Assembly: GCA_903905735.1 (NCBI GenBank) | Contig: CAIVHU010000259.1 | Location: 1-55,604, forward strand | DNA length: 55,604 nucleotides | Direction of reading: 5' to 3' | Origin: an uncultured beta proteobacterium | GTDB lineage: Bacteria; Pseudomonadota; Gammaproteobacteria; Burkholderiales; Burkholderiaceae_C | Shown here: one piece after another, positions 37,384 through 45,948 of the stretch | Layout of the letters: every line of letters begins with the position of its first letter | Position numbering within the stretch: the first letter of the stretch is position 1 | Notes under the pieces: generated by a model | Told to the model about the DNA's origin: nothing | Seen by the model: only the letters and a program-made list of their open reading frames with translations | The model's database searches: none | Made by a program: the position numbers and the translations under genes

Positions 37384-38244
37384 ATGAACCGATTTCTACC
37401 CCGTGTGCTGTTGGCACCGGCGATGGTCACCCTCTTCCTGTGGATGATCGTGCCGCTGGTGATGACGATCTACTTCTCCGTCATCCGCTACAACCTGTTG
37501 CAGCCCGACGAGACGGGCTTTGTCGGGCTGGCTAACTATGTCTACTTCATGACCGATCCGTCGTTCGGCACGGCGATCATGAACACCTTGCTGCTGCTGG
37601 GTAGCGTGATTTTGATCACCGTCATTGGCGGCATCATGCTGGCGCTGCTGGTGGACGCGCCATTTCCTGGCCGCAACATCGTCCGCATTTTGCTGATTTC
37701 TCCATTTTTCGTCATTCCAACAGTCAACGCGCTGTTGTGGAAACACATGATGATGAACCCGATTTACGGCGTACTGGCGCAGGTCTGGAAGTTCTTCGGT
37801 GCCACGCCGGTGGACTGGCTGACCGACTGGCCGCTGTGGAGCGTGATCCTGATCGTGACCTGGCAATGGCTGCCCTTTGCCACGCTGATTTTTATCACCG
37901 CGCTGCAAAGCATGGACCGCGAGCAACTGGAAGCCTCGCGCATGGATGGTGCCAACTACCTGCAACAACTGCGCTACCTCTACATCCCGCACCTGGGTCG
38001 CTCCATGGCGGTGGTGGTGATGATCGAGATGATTTTTCTGCTCAGCGTGTTTGCCGAGATTTACACCACCACCAGCGGCGGGCCGGGGGATGCAAGCACC
38101 AACCTGGCGTTTTTGATCTTCAAGCAGGCCTTGCTCAACTTTGATGCCGGCGCGGCGTCTGCCGGAGCCCTGCTGGCTGTGGTGCTGGCCAATATTGCAG
38201 GCATTTTCCTGATCCGCATGGTTGGCAAAAACCTCGACAAGTGA
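37384..38244 (+). CDS. polyol ABC transporter permease (MtlF type)
   Basis: The 286-residue protein has six predicted TMs and the permease EAA loop EQLEASRMDGANYLQQLRYLYIPHL, which contacts the ATPase. It is the first of two permeases of a MalF/MalG-type importer. It begins 161 bp after the binding-protein gene and is 7 bp before the second permease. Confidence 0.92.
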   Translation: MNRFLPRVLLAPAMVTLFLWMIVPLVMTIYFSVIRYNLLQPDETGFVGLANYVYFMTDPSFGTAIMNTLLLLGSVILITVIGGIMLALLVDAPFPGRNIVRILLISPFFVIPTVNALLWKHMMMNPIYGVLAQVWKFFGATPVDWLTDWPLWSVILIVTWQWLPFATLIFITALQSMDREQLEASRMDGANYLQQLRYLYIPHLGRSMAVVVMIEMIFLLSVFAEIYTTTSGGPGDASTNLAFLIFKQALLNFDAGAASAGALLAVVLANIAGIFLIRMVGKNLDK

Positions 38245-38251
38245 GCACCCC

Positions 38252-39076
38252 ATGAACACCCAAAACAACTTATTGCTCTACGTGCGCACTGCGATTGCCT
38301 GGGGCGTGACCCTGCTGCTGTTCTTCCCGCTGGGCTGGCTGACACTGACCGCCTTCAAGACCGAGCTGCAAGCCATCTCGGTGCCACCGTTGCTGTTTTT
38401 CAAGCCTACGCTGGAAAACTTCTCCATCGTGCAGGAGCGTAGCGACTATCTGCTGTATGCCCAGAATTCGCTGATCACCAGCGTGGCCTCGACCATCCTG
38501 GGGCTGGCGCTGGCGTTCCCGGCGGCGTACTCCATGGCCTTCTTCAAGGGCAAACAAACCAAGAACATCCTGATGTGGATGCTGTCGACCAAGATGATGC
38601 CTGCTGTGGGTGCACTGGTGCCGATCTATGTGGTCGCCCAAAGCTCAGGTCTGCTGGACACGCGCACCGGCTTGACCATCATCTTCACCATGAGCAACCT
38701 GCCGATCATGGTCTGGATGCTGTATTCACAATTCAAGGAAATCCCCGGTGAAATTCTGGAGGCCGCGCGTATGGACGGTGCCACCCTGTGGCAGGAGTTC
38801 CGCATGGTGCTGCTACCGCTGACCCTGGGCGGGTTGGCCTCCACAGGCCTGCTGTGCCTGGTGCTGAGCTGGAACGAGGCTTTCTGGTCACTCAACCTGA
38901 GCGCCGCCAAGGCAGGCACGCTGGCCACGCTGATTGCCAGTTACTCCAGCCCGGAAGGCCTGTTCTGGGCCAAGCTGTCTGCCGCATCCTTCATGGCGAT
39001 TGCACCCATCGTGGTGTTTGGCTGGTTCAGTCAGAAACAACTGGTGCAGGGCCTGACCTTCGGCGCCGTCAAATAA
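38252..39076 (+). CDS. polyol ABC transporter permease (MtlG type)
   Basis: The 274-residue protein starts at ATG 38252 (MNTQNNLLLYVRT); an in-frame start at 38222 would overlap the upstream permease. It has six TMs and an EAA loop GEILEAARMDGATLWQEFRMV. It pairs with the preceding permease; the ATPase gene begins 19 bp downstream. Confidence 0.92.
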   Translation: MNTQNNLLLYVRTAIAWGVTLLLFFPLGWLTLTAFKTELQAISVPPLLFFKPTLENFSIVQERSDYLLYAQNSLITSVASTILGLALAFPAAYSMAFFKGKQTKNILMWMLSTKMMPAVGALVPIYVVAQSSGLLDTRTGLTIIFTMSNLPIMVWMLYSQFKEIPGEILEAARMDGATLWQEFRMVLLPLTLGGLASTGLLCLVLSWNEAFWSLNLSAAKAGTLATLIASYSSPEGLFWAKLSAASFMAIAPIVVFGWFSQKQLVQGLTFGAVK

Positions 39077-39095
39077 CAAGATAAGGAGCAATCCA

Positions 39096-40157
39096 ATGGC
39101 CTACCTCTCACTCAACGGCATCGAAAAAGTCTTTGGCGAAGTCCGCGTCATCAAGGGCCTGAACCTGGACATCCAGCAGGGCGAATTTGTGGTGTTTGTC
39201 GGGCCCTCGGGCTGCGGCAAATCGACGCTGCTGCGCCTGATTGCCGGACTGGAACATATTGATGCAGGTACCCTGCAACTGGACGGTCGCGACATCACTC
39301 ACCTGCCGTCCAGCAAGCGCGACCTGGCCATGGTGTTCCAGAGTTATGCGCTGTACCCGCACATGAGCGTGTTCGAAAACATGAGTTTTGCGCTGAAACT
39401 GGCTAACGAGAATCCCCAGGTGATCAAGGAAAAGGTGGCCCGCGCCGCCGACATTCTGAACCTGACCCAGTACCTGGACCGTACGCCCAAGGAACTGTCT
39501 GGCGGTCAGCGCCAGCGGGTGGCCATTGGCCGCGCGATCGTGCGTGCGCCCAAGGTGTTTCTGTTTGACGAACCCCTGTCCAATCTGGACGCCGCGCTGC
39601 GCGGTCAGACCCGTATCGAGATCGCCAAACTGCACCGCGACCTGGGTGCTACCACCATTTATGTCACGCACGATCAGGTGGAAGCCATGACGCTGGCCGA
39701 CCGCGTGGTGGTGCTGCGTGACGGCGTGATTGAGCAGGTCGGCACACCGCTGGAGCTGTATGACCGCCCGGCTAACCAGTTCGTTGCGCAGTTCATTGGC
39801 ACACCGCAGATGAACATCGTCTCGGCGGCACAAATGCCGGCGCTGGCGACCACCGCTGGCTTGTCGCTCCCAGTCGGTGGCTTTGTCGGCTTGCGGCCGG
39901 AAAACGTGATCCTGCACCCCGCTGGCCAGGGCCTGCTGCAAGGCAAGGTGGATCTGATTGAAGCGTTGGGTGCCGAGACGCTGATCTACGTCACAACCAA
40001 CCAAGGCGCCCAACTGGTGTCACGCCAAAACGAACGTACACCGCTGCGCACCGGCGATGCCGTGGGCATCCAGATCGACACCGATGCCGCCCATGTGTTT
40101 GACGCCAATGGGCGCATCACGCGCACCGGCCAGACCCACGAGGTCCCTACTCATTGA
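39096..40157 (+). CDS. polyol ABC transporter ATP-binding protein (MtlK/SmoK type)
   Basis: The 353-residue protein carries Walker A GPSGCGKST (residues 36-44), signature LSGGQRQR, Walker B VFLFDEPLSNLD, the H-loop and a C-terminal MalK-like regulatory domain (about 240-350). It energises import by the two upstream permeases. An AAGGAG ribosome-binding site precedes the ATG. Confidence 0.95.
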   Translation: MAYLSLNGIEKVFGEVRVIKGLNLDIQQGEFVVFVGPSGCGKSTLLRLIAGLEHIDAGTLQLDGRDITHLPSSKRDLAMVFQSYALYPHMSVFENMSFALKLANENPQVIKEKVARAADILNLTQYLDRTPKELSGGQRQRVAIGRAIVRAPKVFLFDEPLSNLDAALRGQTRIEIAKLHRDLGATTIYVTHDQVEAMTLADRVVVLRDGVIEQVGTPLELYDRPANQFVAQFIGTPQMNIVSAAQMPALATTAGLSLPVGGFVGLRPENVILHPAGQGLLQGKVDLIEALGAETLIYVTTNQGAQLVSRQNERTPLRTGDAVGIQIDTDAAHVFDANGRITRTGQTHEVPTH

Positions 40158-40180
40158 TTTTCAACTCACCGAATCACATC

Positions 40181-40918
40181 ATGTATCAAACACAACCTCT
40201 GAGCGGCCAGATGGCCGCCATCACCGGGTCAGCATCGGGCATCGGTTTCGCCAGTGCTCAGGCGATGATCTCGGCTGGTGCCCAAGTCGTGCTGATTGAC
40301 CGCGACGCACCCGCCCTGACCAAAGCCCGGGAAATACTGGGCACAGCCGCCCTGCCGCTGGTGCTGGACCTGCTCGACCCCGCGCAGTGCGCTGCTTTGC
40401 CCCAACGCATTCTGGACATGACCGGCGGTCGGCTCGACATCTTTCACGCCAACGCCGGGCTGTATGTGGGTGGCGATCTGATTGACGCTACCGACGACGC
40501 GATCGACCGCATGCTCAACCTGAACGTCAACGTGGTCATGAAAAACGTGCGGGGTGTGTTACCCCACATGATTGAGCGCGGCGTGGGCGACATCATCGTC
40601 ACCAGCTCGCTCGCAGCGCATTTCCCAACACCCTGGGAGCCGGTCTACGCCTCCAGCAAGTGGGCCATCGACTGTTTCGTGCAGACGGTGCGCCGCCAGA
40701 TGTTCAAACACGGCATCCGTGTGGGTGCCATCTCTCCGGGGCCGGTGATCACCGCGCTACTGGCCGACTGGCCGGCCGAGAAACTGGCAGATCTCAAGGC
40801 CAAGGGCAGTTTGCTGGACGCGGCTGAGGTCGCCGATGTCGTGATATTCATGCTCACGCGGCCACGCGGCATGACGATCCGCGACGTGGTGATGATGCCA
40901 ACACATTTCGACCTCTGA
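40181..40918 (+). CDS. short-chain dehydrogenase/reductase, probable polyol dehydrogenase
   Basis: The 245-residue protein (ATG 40181) is a classical SDR: TGSASGIG cofactor loop, NAG at about 91-93, catalytic S142/S143, Y156 and K160 (YASSK). A TTG start at 40154 within the ATPase stop codon is less likely. By operon context it probably oxidises a sugar alcohol or a related intermediate; substrate unproved. Confidence 0.88.
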   Translation: MYQTQPLSGQMAAITGSASGIGFASAQAMISAGAQVVLIDRDAPALTKAREILGTAALPLVLDLLDPAQCAALPQRILDMTGGRLDIFHANAGLYVGGDLIDATDDAIDRMLNLNVNVVMKNVRGVLPHMIERGVGDIIVTSSLAAHFPTPWEPVYASSKWAIDCFVQTVRRQMFKHGIRVGAISPGPVITALLADWPAEKLADLKAKGSLLDAAEVADVVIFMLTRPRGMTIRDVVMMPTHFDL

Positions 40919-40973
40919 ACCGGTCATCCACGAGGCTTTTCATTGACATTTGAAACTACAAAGAAAGCAAACC

Positions 40974-42359
40974 ATGAACACCATCCTCCACTTGGGCCTG
41001 GGTTCCTTCCACCGTGCCCACCAAGCTGTTTACCTGCACCAGTTGCAGCAGACCGGCGACCACCGCTGGGCACTGGCTGGCGGCAATATCCGCCCCGATA
41101 TGAAGGACACCATCGATGCGCTGATTGCCCAGGACGGCGCCTACACGCTGGAAACCGTCACGCCGCACAACGAGCGCACCTACACCCGTATCACCTCGAT
41201 CAAAACCGTGGTGCCGTTTGATGCTGAACTCAGCGGCCTGGTCGCCATCGGCTCGGATGCCAACACCCGCATCATCTCCTTCACCGTGACCGAAGCCGGT
41301 TATTACCTCGATGCCAAGTACCAGCTCGACCTGAACTTTGCCGACCTGCGTGCCGACCTTGCCGCAGTCAAGGCGGGCGAGCCGGTCTGCACTATTTACG
41401 GCGCACTCAGCGTGATCCTGCGTGCCCGCATGCAAGCCAACGCCGGGCCGGTGACGCTGCTGAACTGCGACAACCTGCGCCACAACGGCGAGCGTTCACG
41501 CGGCGGCCTGCTGCAGTTCATAGAACTTGTGGGCGACAGCGCCCTGCTGACTTGGGTAAAGGCCAACACCACCAGCCCCAACGCCATGGTAGACCGCATC
41601 ACACCGCGCCCGACCCCTGAAGTGCGCGCGCGGGTGCTGGCCGCCACCGGCGTGGACGACCCCGCCGCACTGATGGGTGAAAGTTTCATCCAGTGGGTGA
41701 TTGAAGATAACTTCGTTGCCGGTCGCCCCGAGTGGGAAAAGGTTGGCGTGGAGATGGTGGACTCGGTGCAAGCCTACGAAGAAGCCAAGATCCGCCTGCT
41801 TAACGCCACCCACAGTTGTATCGCCTGGGCTGGCACGCTGGTGGGTTACACCTATATCCATGAAGGCACGCTCGACCCGGTGATCCGCCAGTTTGCTTAT
41901 GACTACGTCACCGACGACACCATTCCGGTGCTGTTGCCCTGCCCGATTGACCTTGAAAAATACCGCGATGTGGTGCTGGACCGCTTCGGCAACCCGGCCA
42001 TTGCCGACACCAACCAGCGCGTGGCGATGGATGGCTTCTCAAAGCTCCCCGCCATGATCGTCCCGACCATTCGCGACCGGCTGGCGCGTGGCGAAACCAT
42101 CCACAGTGTCGCCATGCTGCCAGCCCTGTTTCTGGCCTACCTGCAACGCTGGCACGCCGGGCAGATTCCCTACACTTACCAGGATCAGGCGATGGACCCC
42201 GCTGCGGCGCACGCCATCTGCGAAGCCGCCGACCCGGTGGCCGCGTTCTGCGCCGACACCGTTTTGTGGGGCCCCCTGGCCAAGGATGAACGATTGGTGC
42301 AAGCCATGCCCAAAGCTTTTGATCGCGTCACTCTGTTTACAAGGAACCATCAATCTTGA
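40974..42359 (+). CDS. mannitol/D-arabinitol-type dehydrogenase
   Basis: The 461-residue protein belongs to the long-chain mannitol dehydrogenase family: N-terminal LHLGLGSFHRAHQAVY, and the active-site K-x4-N-x2-H formed by K272, N277 and H280. It oxidises mannitol to fructose or D-arabinitol to D-xylulose with NAD. The xylulokinase downstream, with no fructokinase in the window, favours D-arabinitol-type use. The ATG at 40974 is preferred over an upstream TTG at 40950. Confidence 0.9.
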   Translation: MNTILHLGLGSFHRAHQAVYLHQLQQTGDHRWALAGGNIRPDMKDTIDALIAQDGAYTLETVTPHNERTYTRITSIKTVVPFDAELSGLVAIGSDANTRIISFTVTEAGYYLDAKYQLDLNFADLRADLAAVKAGEPVCTIYGALSVILRARMQANAGPVTLLNCDNLRHNGERSRGGLLQFIELVGDSALLTWVKANTTSPNAMVDRITPRPTPEVRARVLAATGVDDPAALMGESFIQWVIEDNFVAGRPEWEKVGVEMVDSVQAYEEAKIRLLNATHSCIAWAGTLVGYTYIHEGTLDPVIRQFAYDYVTDDTIPVLLPCPIDLEKYRDVVLDRFGNPAIADTNQRVAMDGFSKLPAMIVPTIRDRLARGETIHSVAMLPALFLAYLQRWHAGQIPYTYQDQAMDPAAAHAICEAADPVAAFCADTVLWGPLAKDERLVQAMPKAFDRVTLFTRNHQS

Positions 42360-42414
42360 GACCCATCCCATCTGCCCGCTGATCTTTTTCAGCTCGCTTC
42401 AAGCACGAATCACC

Positions 42415-43371
42415 ATGTCCAACCTGCCGCGTCAACTCAAGCCCGAACTCGAGCAGGATTTCGTTCGCTCGACAGATCTGGGTTATGAGGCACCTGACGA
42501 GTCAGGGTTCATCCGCTGTCTGTCCCATGGTTTTCCGACACCGCTGGCACGCTGGCATCACCACGACGAGTACGAGCTGCACCTGATCACCGCCACCTCG
42601 GGCAAGGTGTTTGTGGGCGACTGGATTGGGCACTTCCAGCCCGGCCATGTGGTGCTGACCGGCCCACGCCTGCCTCACAACTGGGTCAGCACCGATGTGC
42701 CCGAGGGCGGCGTGGCCCAGCGCGATCTGGTCATCCAGTTTCAGCATGATCCAATTGAAAATGGTTGCCAATGCATACCAGAACTGCGTGAGCTGCTACC
42801 TCTTTTGGAGCGCGCCAAACATGGCATCGAGTTTTTTGGCATCTACACACAAACGGTGGCGCATTGGCAGCGCGTCAAACAGCATCAAGGCTTGGCGCGT
42901 TTTGCCGCTTTTTGTGACCTGATGCATGAATTGGCGCAGTGCACCGATTACCGGCTGTTGTCCAACACCCAGATGCAGAGCATGGACAGCGACACCCAGC
43001 TTGATCAGATCAACGCCATTCTCAGCCGTATCAGCGAGAACCTGACTGAACCCATCTCCGCAGCGGACATGGCGCGCGAGCTGAAGATGAGTGAGAGCGC
43101 CTTTTCGCGCTTTTTTCGCCGGGCCACCGGCAATACCTTCACCGACTTTGTCAACCATGTGCGGGTCAGTCGGGCCTGCCAGTTACTGATGGAGTCCGAG
43201 ATGCTGATCACCCACATTGGTTACCAGGTGGGTTTCAACAACATCGCCAATTTCAACCGGCGCTTTCTGGACATCAAGGGCATGACCCCCAGCGACTACC
43301 GTCGCCAGGCCGCCAGCCGCTTTGGCCTGAACGCCACACCACCGCAAAACCACCATGTATCTCGGCATTGA
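42415..43371 (+). CDS. AraC-family transcriptional regulator
   Basis: The 318-residue protein has an N-terminal cupin-like sensor (HHHDEYELHLITATSGK) and a C-terminal AraC double helix-turn-helix (ISAADMARELKMSESAFSRFFRR, IGYQVGFNNIANFNRRF). It is probably the polyol-responsive activator of the operon. It lies inside the catabolic unit and overlaps xylulokinase by 17 nt. The upstream frame beginning at 42088 is an overlap with the dehydrogenase and is not counted. Confidence 0.92.
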   Translation: MSNLPRQLKPELEQDFVRSTDLGYEAPDESGFIRCLSHGFPTPLARWHHHDEYELHLITATSGKVFVGDWIGHFQPGHVVLTGPRLPHNWVSTDVPEGGVAQRDLVIQFQHDPIENGCQCIPELRELLPLLERAKHGIEFFGIYTQTVAHWQRVKQHQGLARFAAFCDLMHELAQCTDYRLLSNTQMQSMDSDTQLDQINAILSRISENLTEPISAADMARELKMSESAFSRFFRRATGNTFTDFVNHVRVSRACQLLMESEMLITHIGYQVGFNNIANFNRRFLDIKGMTPSDYRRQAASRFGLNATPPQNHHVSRH

Positions 43372-44815
43372 CCTGGGCACGTCCGGCCTCAAGCTCCTGC
43401 TTTCGGACAAGCAGCACCATGTCCACGCCAGCGTGGACGCCCCCATCACTTTGCAACGCCCGCATGCCCTTTGGAGCGAGCAACACCCTGCCGAGTGGTG
43501 GCAGGCGCTTGAATCAGCCGTGGCGAAATTGCGTGCTGCCGCGCCCCAAGCCTGGAGCCAGGTGCGCGCCATCGGCTTGTCAGGCCAGATGCACGGAGCG
43601 GTGGTGTTGGGCGCGCAGTCCGAGGTCTTGCGACCGGCCATTTTGTGGAACGACGGCCGCTCCGGCGCCCAATGCGAGGAGCTGGAGCGCCTGGTTTCCG
43701 ACTCCCGCCAGATCACCGGCAACCTGGCCATGCCGGGTTTCACTGCCCCCAAGTTGCTCTGGATAAAAGAGCATGAACCACATATATTTAAAGGGATAGA
43801 CAAGGTTTTATTGCCTAAAGATTGGCTGCGCCTGCAACTCACAGGCGAGTGTGTGAGCGAGATGTCTGACGCTTCGGGTACGCTGTGGCTGGATGTGGGT
43901 CAGCGCTGCTGGAGCGAACGCATGCTGGCGGCCTGTGATTTGACCCTGGCACACATGCCGCGCCTGGTGGAAGGTAGCCAGCCCAGCGGCAATTTACTGC
44001 CCGCGCTAGCAAAGGCGTGGGGCTTGCCTGACAACGTGATGGTGGCCGGTGGCGGTGGCGACAACGCGGCCAGCGCCGTAGGAGTCGGTGCGGCGCGGCC
44101 CGGCCAGGGCTTTGTGTCGCTCGGAACCTCGGGCGTGGTGTTTCTGGTCAGTGATGTTTACAAACCCGCCCCCGAACTGGCCGTGCACGCCTTTGCCCAC
44201 GCCCTGCCCAAACGCTGGCACCAGATGTCGGTGATGCTGAGCGCGGCGAGTGCCTTTGGCTGGGTTACACAGATCACCGGCAGCACCGACGAATCCGAGT
44301 TGTCTGCCCGGGTGGCCGCACTGAGCCCGGACCGTCGTGCTGCGGCCCCCGTGTTTTTGCCTTACCTGAGTGGCGAGCGAACCCCGTACAACAACCCGGA
44401 TGCCAGCGGTGCCTTCATCGGCTTGCGCAGCGAGCACACGGCGGCGGACCTGGGCTACGCGGTGATGGAAGGCGTGACTTTTGGCCTGATGGATGGCTTG
44501 CGCGCCATGGGACAGAGCGAGCTCTCTAGCGTGCCTTTGGCCCTGGTGGGCGGCGGGGCGCGTAGCGATGTCTGGGCGCAACTCCTGTCAAGCGGCCTGG
44601 GTTGCCCACTGGAGCGGTCTGATACAGCGCACGCTGCAGCGGCGCTGGGTGCGGCGCGGCTGGCCTGGCTGGCCGACGGCGGTTCCGAAGACGAGGTGTG
44701 TCAGCCTTTGCCGGTGGCGCAGGCGTTTGCGCCGGATGCCGCGCAGCGCGAACTGCTCACCCGGCGCTACACCCGCTTTCGGGCGCTGTACCCGGCCTTG
44801 AAGACCTTGTTCTAA
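43355..44815 (+). CDS. xylB: xylulokinase
   Basis: The 486-residue FGGY-type sugar kinase phosphorylates D-xylulose to D-xylulose 5-phosphate. Motifs: YLGIDLGTSGLKLLL (N-terminal), GLSGQMHGAVVL, LWNDGRSGAQ, LPKDWLRLQLTGE and LVGGGARSDVWAQLL. It overlaps the AraC gene by 17 nt. Codons around 43764-43815 are unusually AT-rich for the region, though the protein there is conserved. It ends the polyol operon; the repeat at 44827 follows. Confidence 0.95.
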   Translation: MYLGIDLGTSGLKLLLSDKQHHVHASVDAPITLQRPHALWSEQHPAEWWQALESAVAKLRAAAPQAWSQVRAIGLSGQMHGAVVLGAQSEVLRPAILWNDGRSGAQCEELERLVSDSRQITGNLAMPGFTAPKLLWIKEHEPHIFKGIDKVLLPKDWLRLQLTGECVSEMSDASGTLWLDVGQRCWSERMLAACDLTLAHMPRLVEGSQPSGNLLPALAKAWGLPDNVMVAGGGGDNAASAVGVGAARPGQGFVSLGTSGVVFLVSDVYKPAPELAVHAFAHALPKRWHQMSVMLSAASAFGWVTQITGSTDESELSARVAALSPDRRAAAPVFLPYLSGERTPYNNPDASGAFIGLRSEHTAADLGYAVMEGVTFGLMDGLRAMGQSELSSVPLALVGGGARSDVWAQLLSSGLGCPLERSDTAHAAAALGAARLAWLADGGSEDEVCQPLPVAQAFAPDAAQRELLTRRYTRFRALYPALKTLF

Positions 44816-44826
44816 CTTGTAAGCTT

Positions 44827-44881
44827 TTTAGGCCTCTAGCCCTTATACATAAAGGGCTAACAGCTACTCAAAAAATAGCTG
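44827..44881. repeat. palindromic repeat copy, intergenic, best-preserved
   Basis: Two hairpins: TAGCCCTT (44837-44844 region) pairs with AAGGGCTA around a loop, then CAGCTA (44861-44866) pairs with TAGCTG around CTCAAAAAA. The left end is GGCCTC. It lies between convergent xylB and cheV. There is no T-run after the hairpins, so it is not a canonical terminator. Confidence 0.75.
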
Positions 44882-44950
44882 ATTTGACGGATTCAGTCTG
44901 CCTGTTCGGGCTTTGCGAAATCCTTCAACGCCGCATGGCCGACACACTGG

Positions 44951-45901
44951 TCAGCGGGTGAGCACCTTGCGAATAGCTTGCGCCAGTTCTTCAGCGACAA
45001 ACTTGGCCACGTAACCGTCGGCACCCACTTTTCGCACATGGTCTTCGTTGGTGGCTCCGGTCAGTGAGGAGTGGATCACCACCGGCAGGCCGCTAAAGCG
45101 TGCGTCCTGTTTGATGTTGCGCGTCAGGGTGAAACCGTCCATCTCGGGCATTTCCAGGTCGGTCAGCACCAGTGCCACCTTGTCGCGGATGGTCTTGCCC
45201 TGCGATTCGGCTTCCGCGGCCATGGCTTTGAGGCGGTCCCAGGCTTCCTGACCGGTTTTGGTCATGATGAAGGGCACGTCCATGGATTTGAGACCCTGCT
45301 CGATCATCATGCGTGCCACGGCCGAGTCGTCAGCCGCCAGAATCACCGTGCCCGGTGGCAGGTGCAGCTTGTCTTCGACCTCCACCTCGGAGGAATGTTG
45401 CTCGGGGAACACGTCGCGCAGGATCTGTTCCACGTCCAGCACCTGCGCCAGGCGGGTGTTTTCGGCGTTGCCGTCCAGCCGCGCAATGCTGGTCACCAGG
45501 CCACCGCCCCGGCCTTCGGCCGAGAGCACGTTTTTCCATTCCAGCCGCACGATTTCATTGACTTCTTCCACCGCAAACGCCTGGGTGGTACGGGCGAACT
45601 CGGTGACCAGCAAAATGCCCAGGCCCTTGGTGGGGTTGGTGCCGACGATTTGCGGCAGGTTGATCACGGTGATCATCTGGCCACGGATGTTGGCGACACC
45701 CATCACCGACGGCGGCGAGTTCACCATGGCGGTGATTTCGGGCATCACCAGGATCTCGCGCACCTTGAACACATTGATGCCAAACAGTTCGCGCCGGTCG
45801 GTGCCCGGCGCCTCACCCAGACGGAACAGCAGCAACTCAAACATGCTGTTGCCCGCCAGATTGGTGCGTTCGTCAATGTCGCGCATGGATGATTTGTTCA
45901 T
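44951..45901 (-). CDS. cheV: CheV, CheW-receiver fusion scaffold (copy 2)
   Basis: The 316-residue protein aligns throughout with the CheV in the che locus: FGINVFKVREILVM, MGVANIRGQMITVINL, receiver VILAADDSAVARM, phospho-Asp in VLTDLEMPEMDGF. The start at 45901 matches copy 1; a longer frame to 46138 runs into mltA. It lies downstream of mltA in a cell-wall gene cluster, far from the che locus, so it may couple a different set of receptors or be a dispersed duplicate. Confidence 0.94.
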   Translation of the reverse strand: MNKSSMRDIDERTNLAGNSMFELLLFRLGEAPGTDRRELFGINVFKVREILVMPEITAMVNSPPSVMGVANIRGQMITVINLPQIVGTNPTKGLGILLVTEFARTTQAFAVEEVNEIVRLEWKNVLSAEGRGGGLVTSIARLDGNAENTRLAQVLDVEQILRDVFPEQHSSEVEVEDKLHLPPGTVILAADDSAVARMMIEQGLKSMDVPFIMTKTGQEAWDRLKAMAAEAESQGKTIRDKVALVLTDLEMPEMDGFTLTRNIKQDARFSGLPVVIHSSLTGATNEDHVRKVGADGYVAKFVAEELAQAIRKVLTR

Positions 45902-45948
45902 GGTGTGTCTTCTTGGGGAGGATCGATCAATCTTCTTGAATGGTAACG

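Noticed and set aside
44827..44881. Bidirectional terminator between xylB and cheV
   Set aside because: The hairpins lack T-runs on both strands; it is classed as a repeat, although it may still affect transcript ends.
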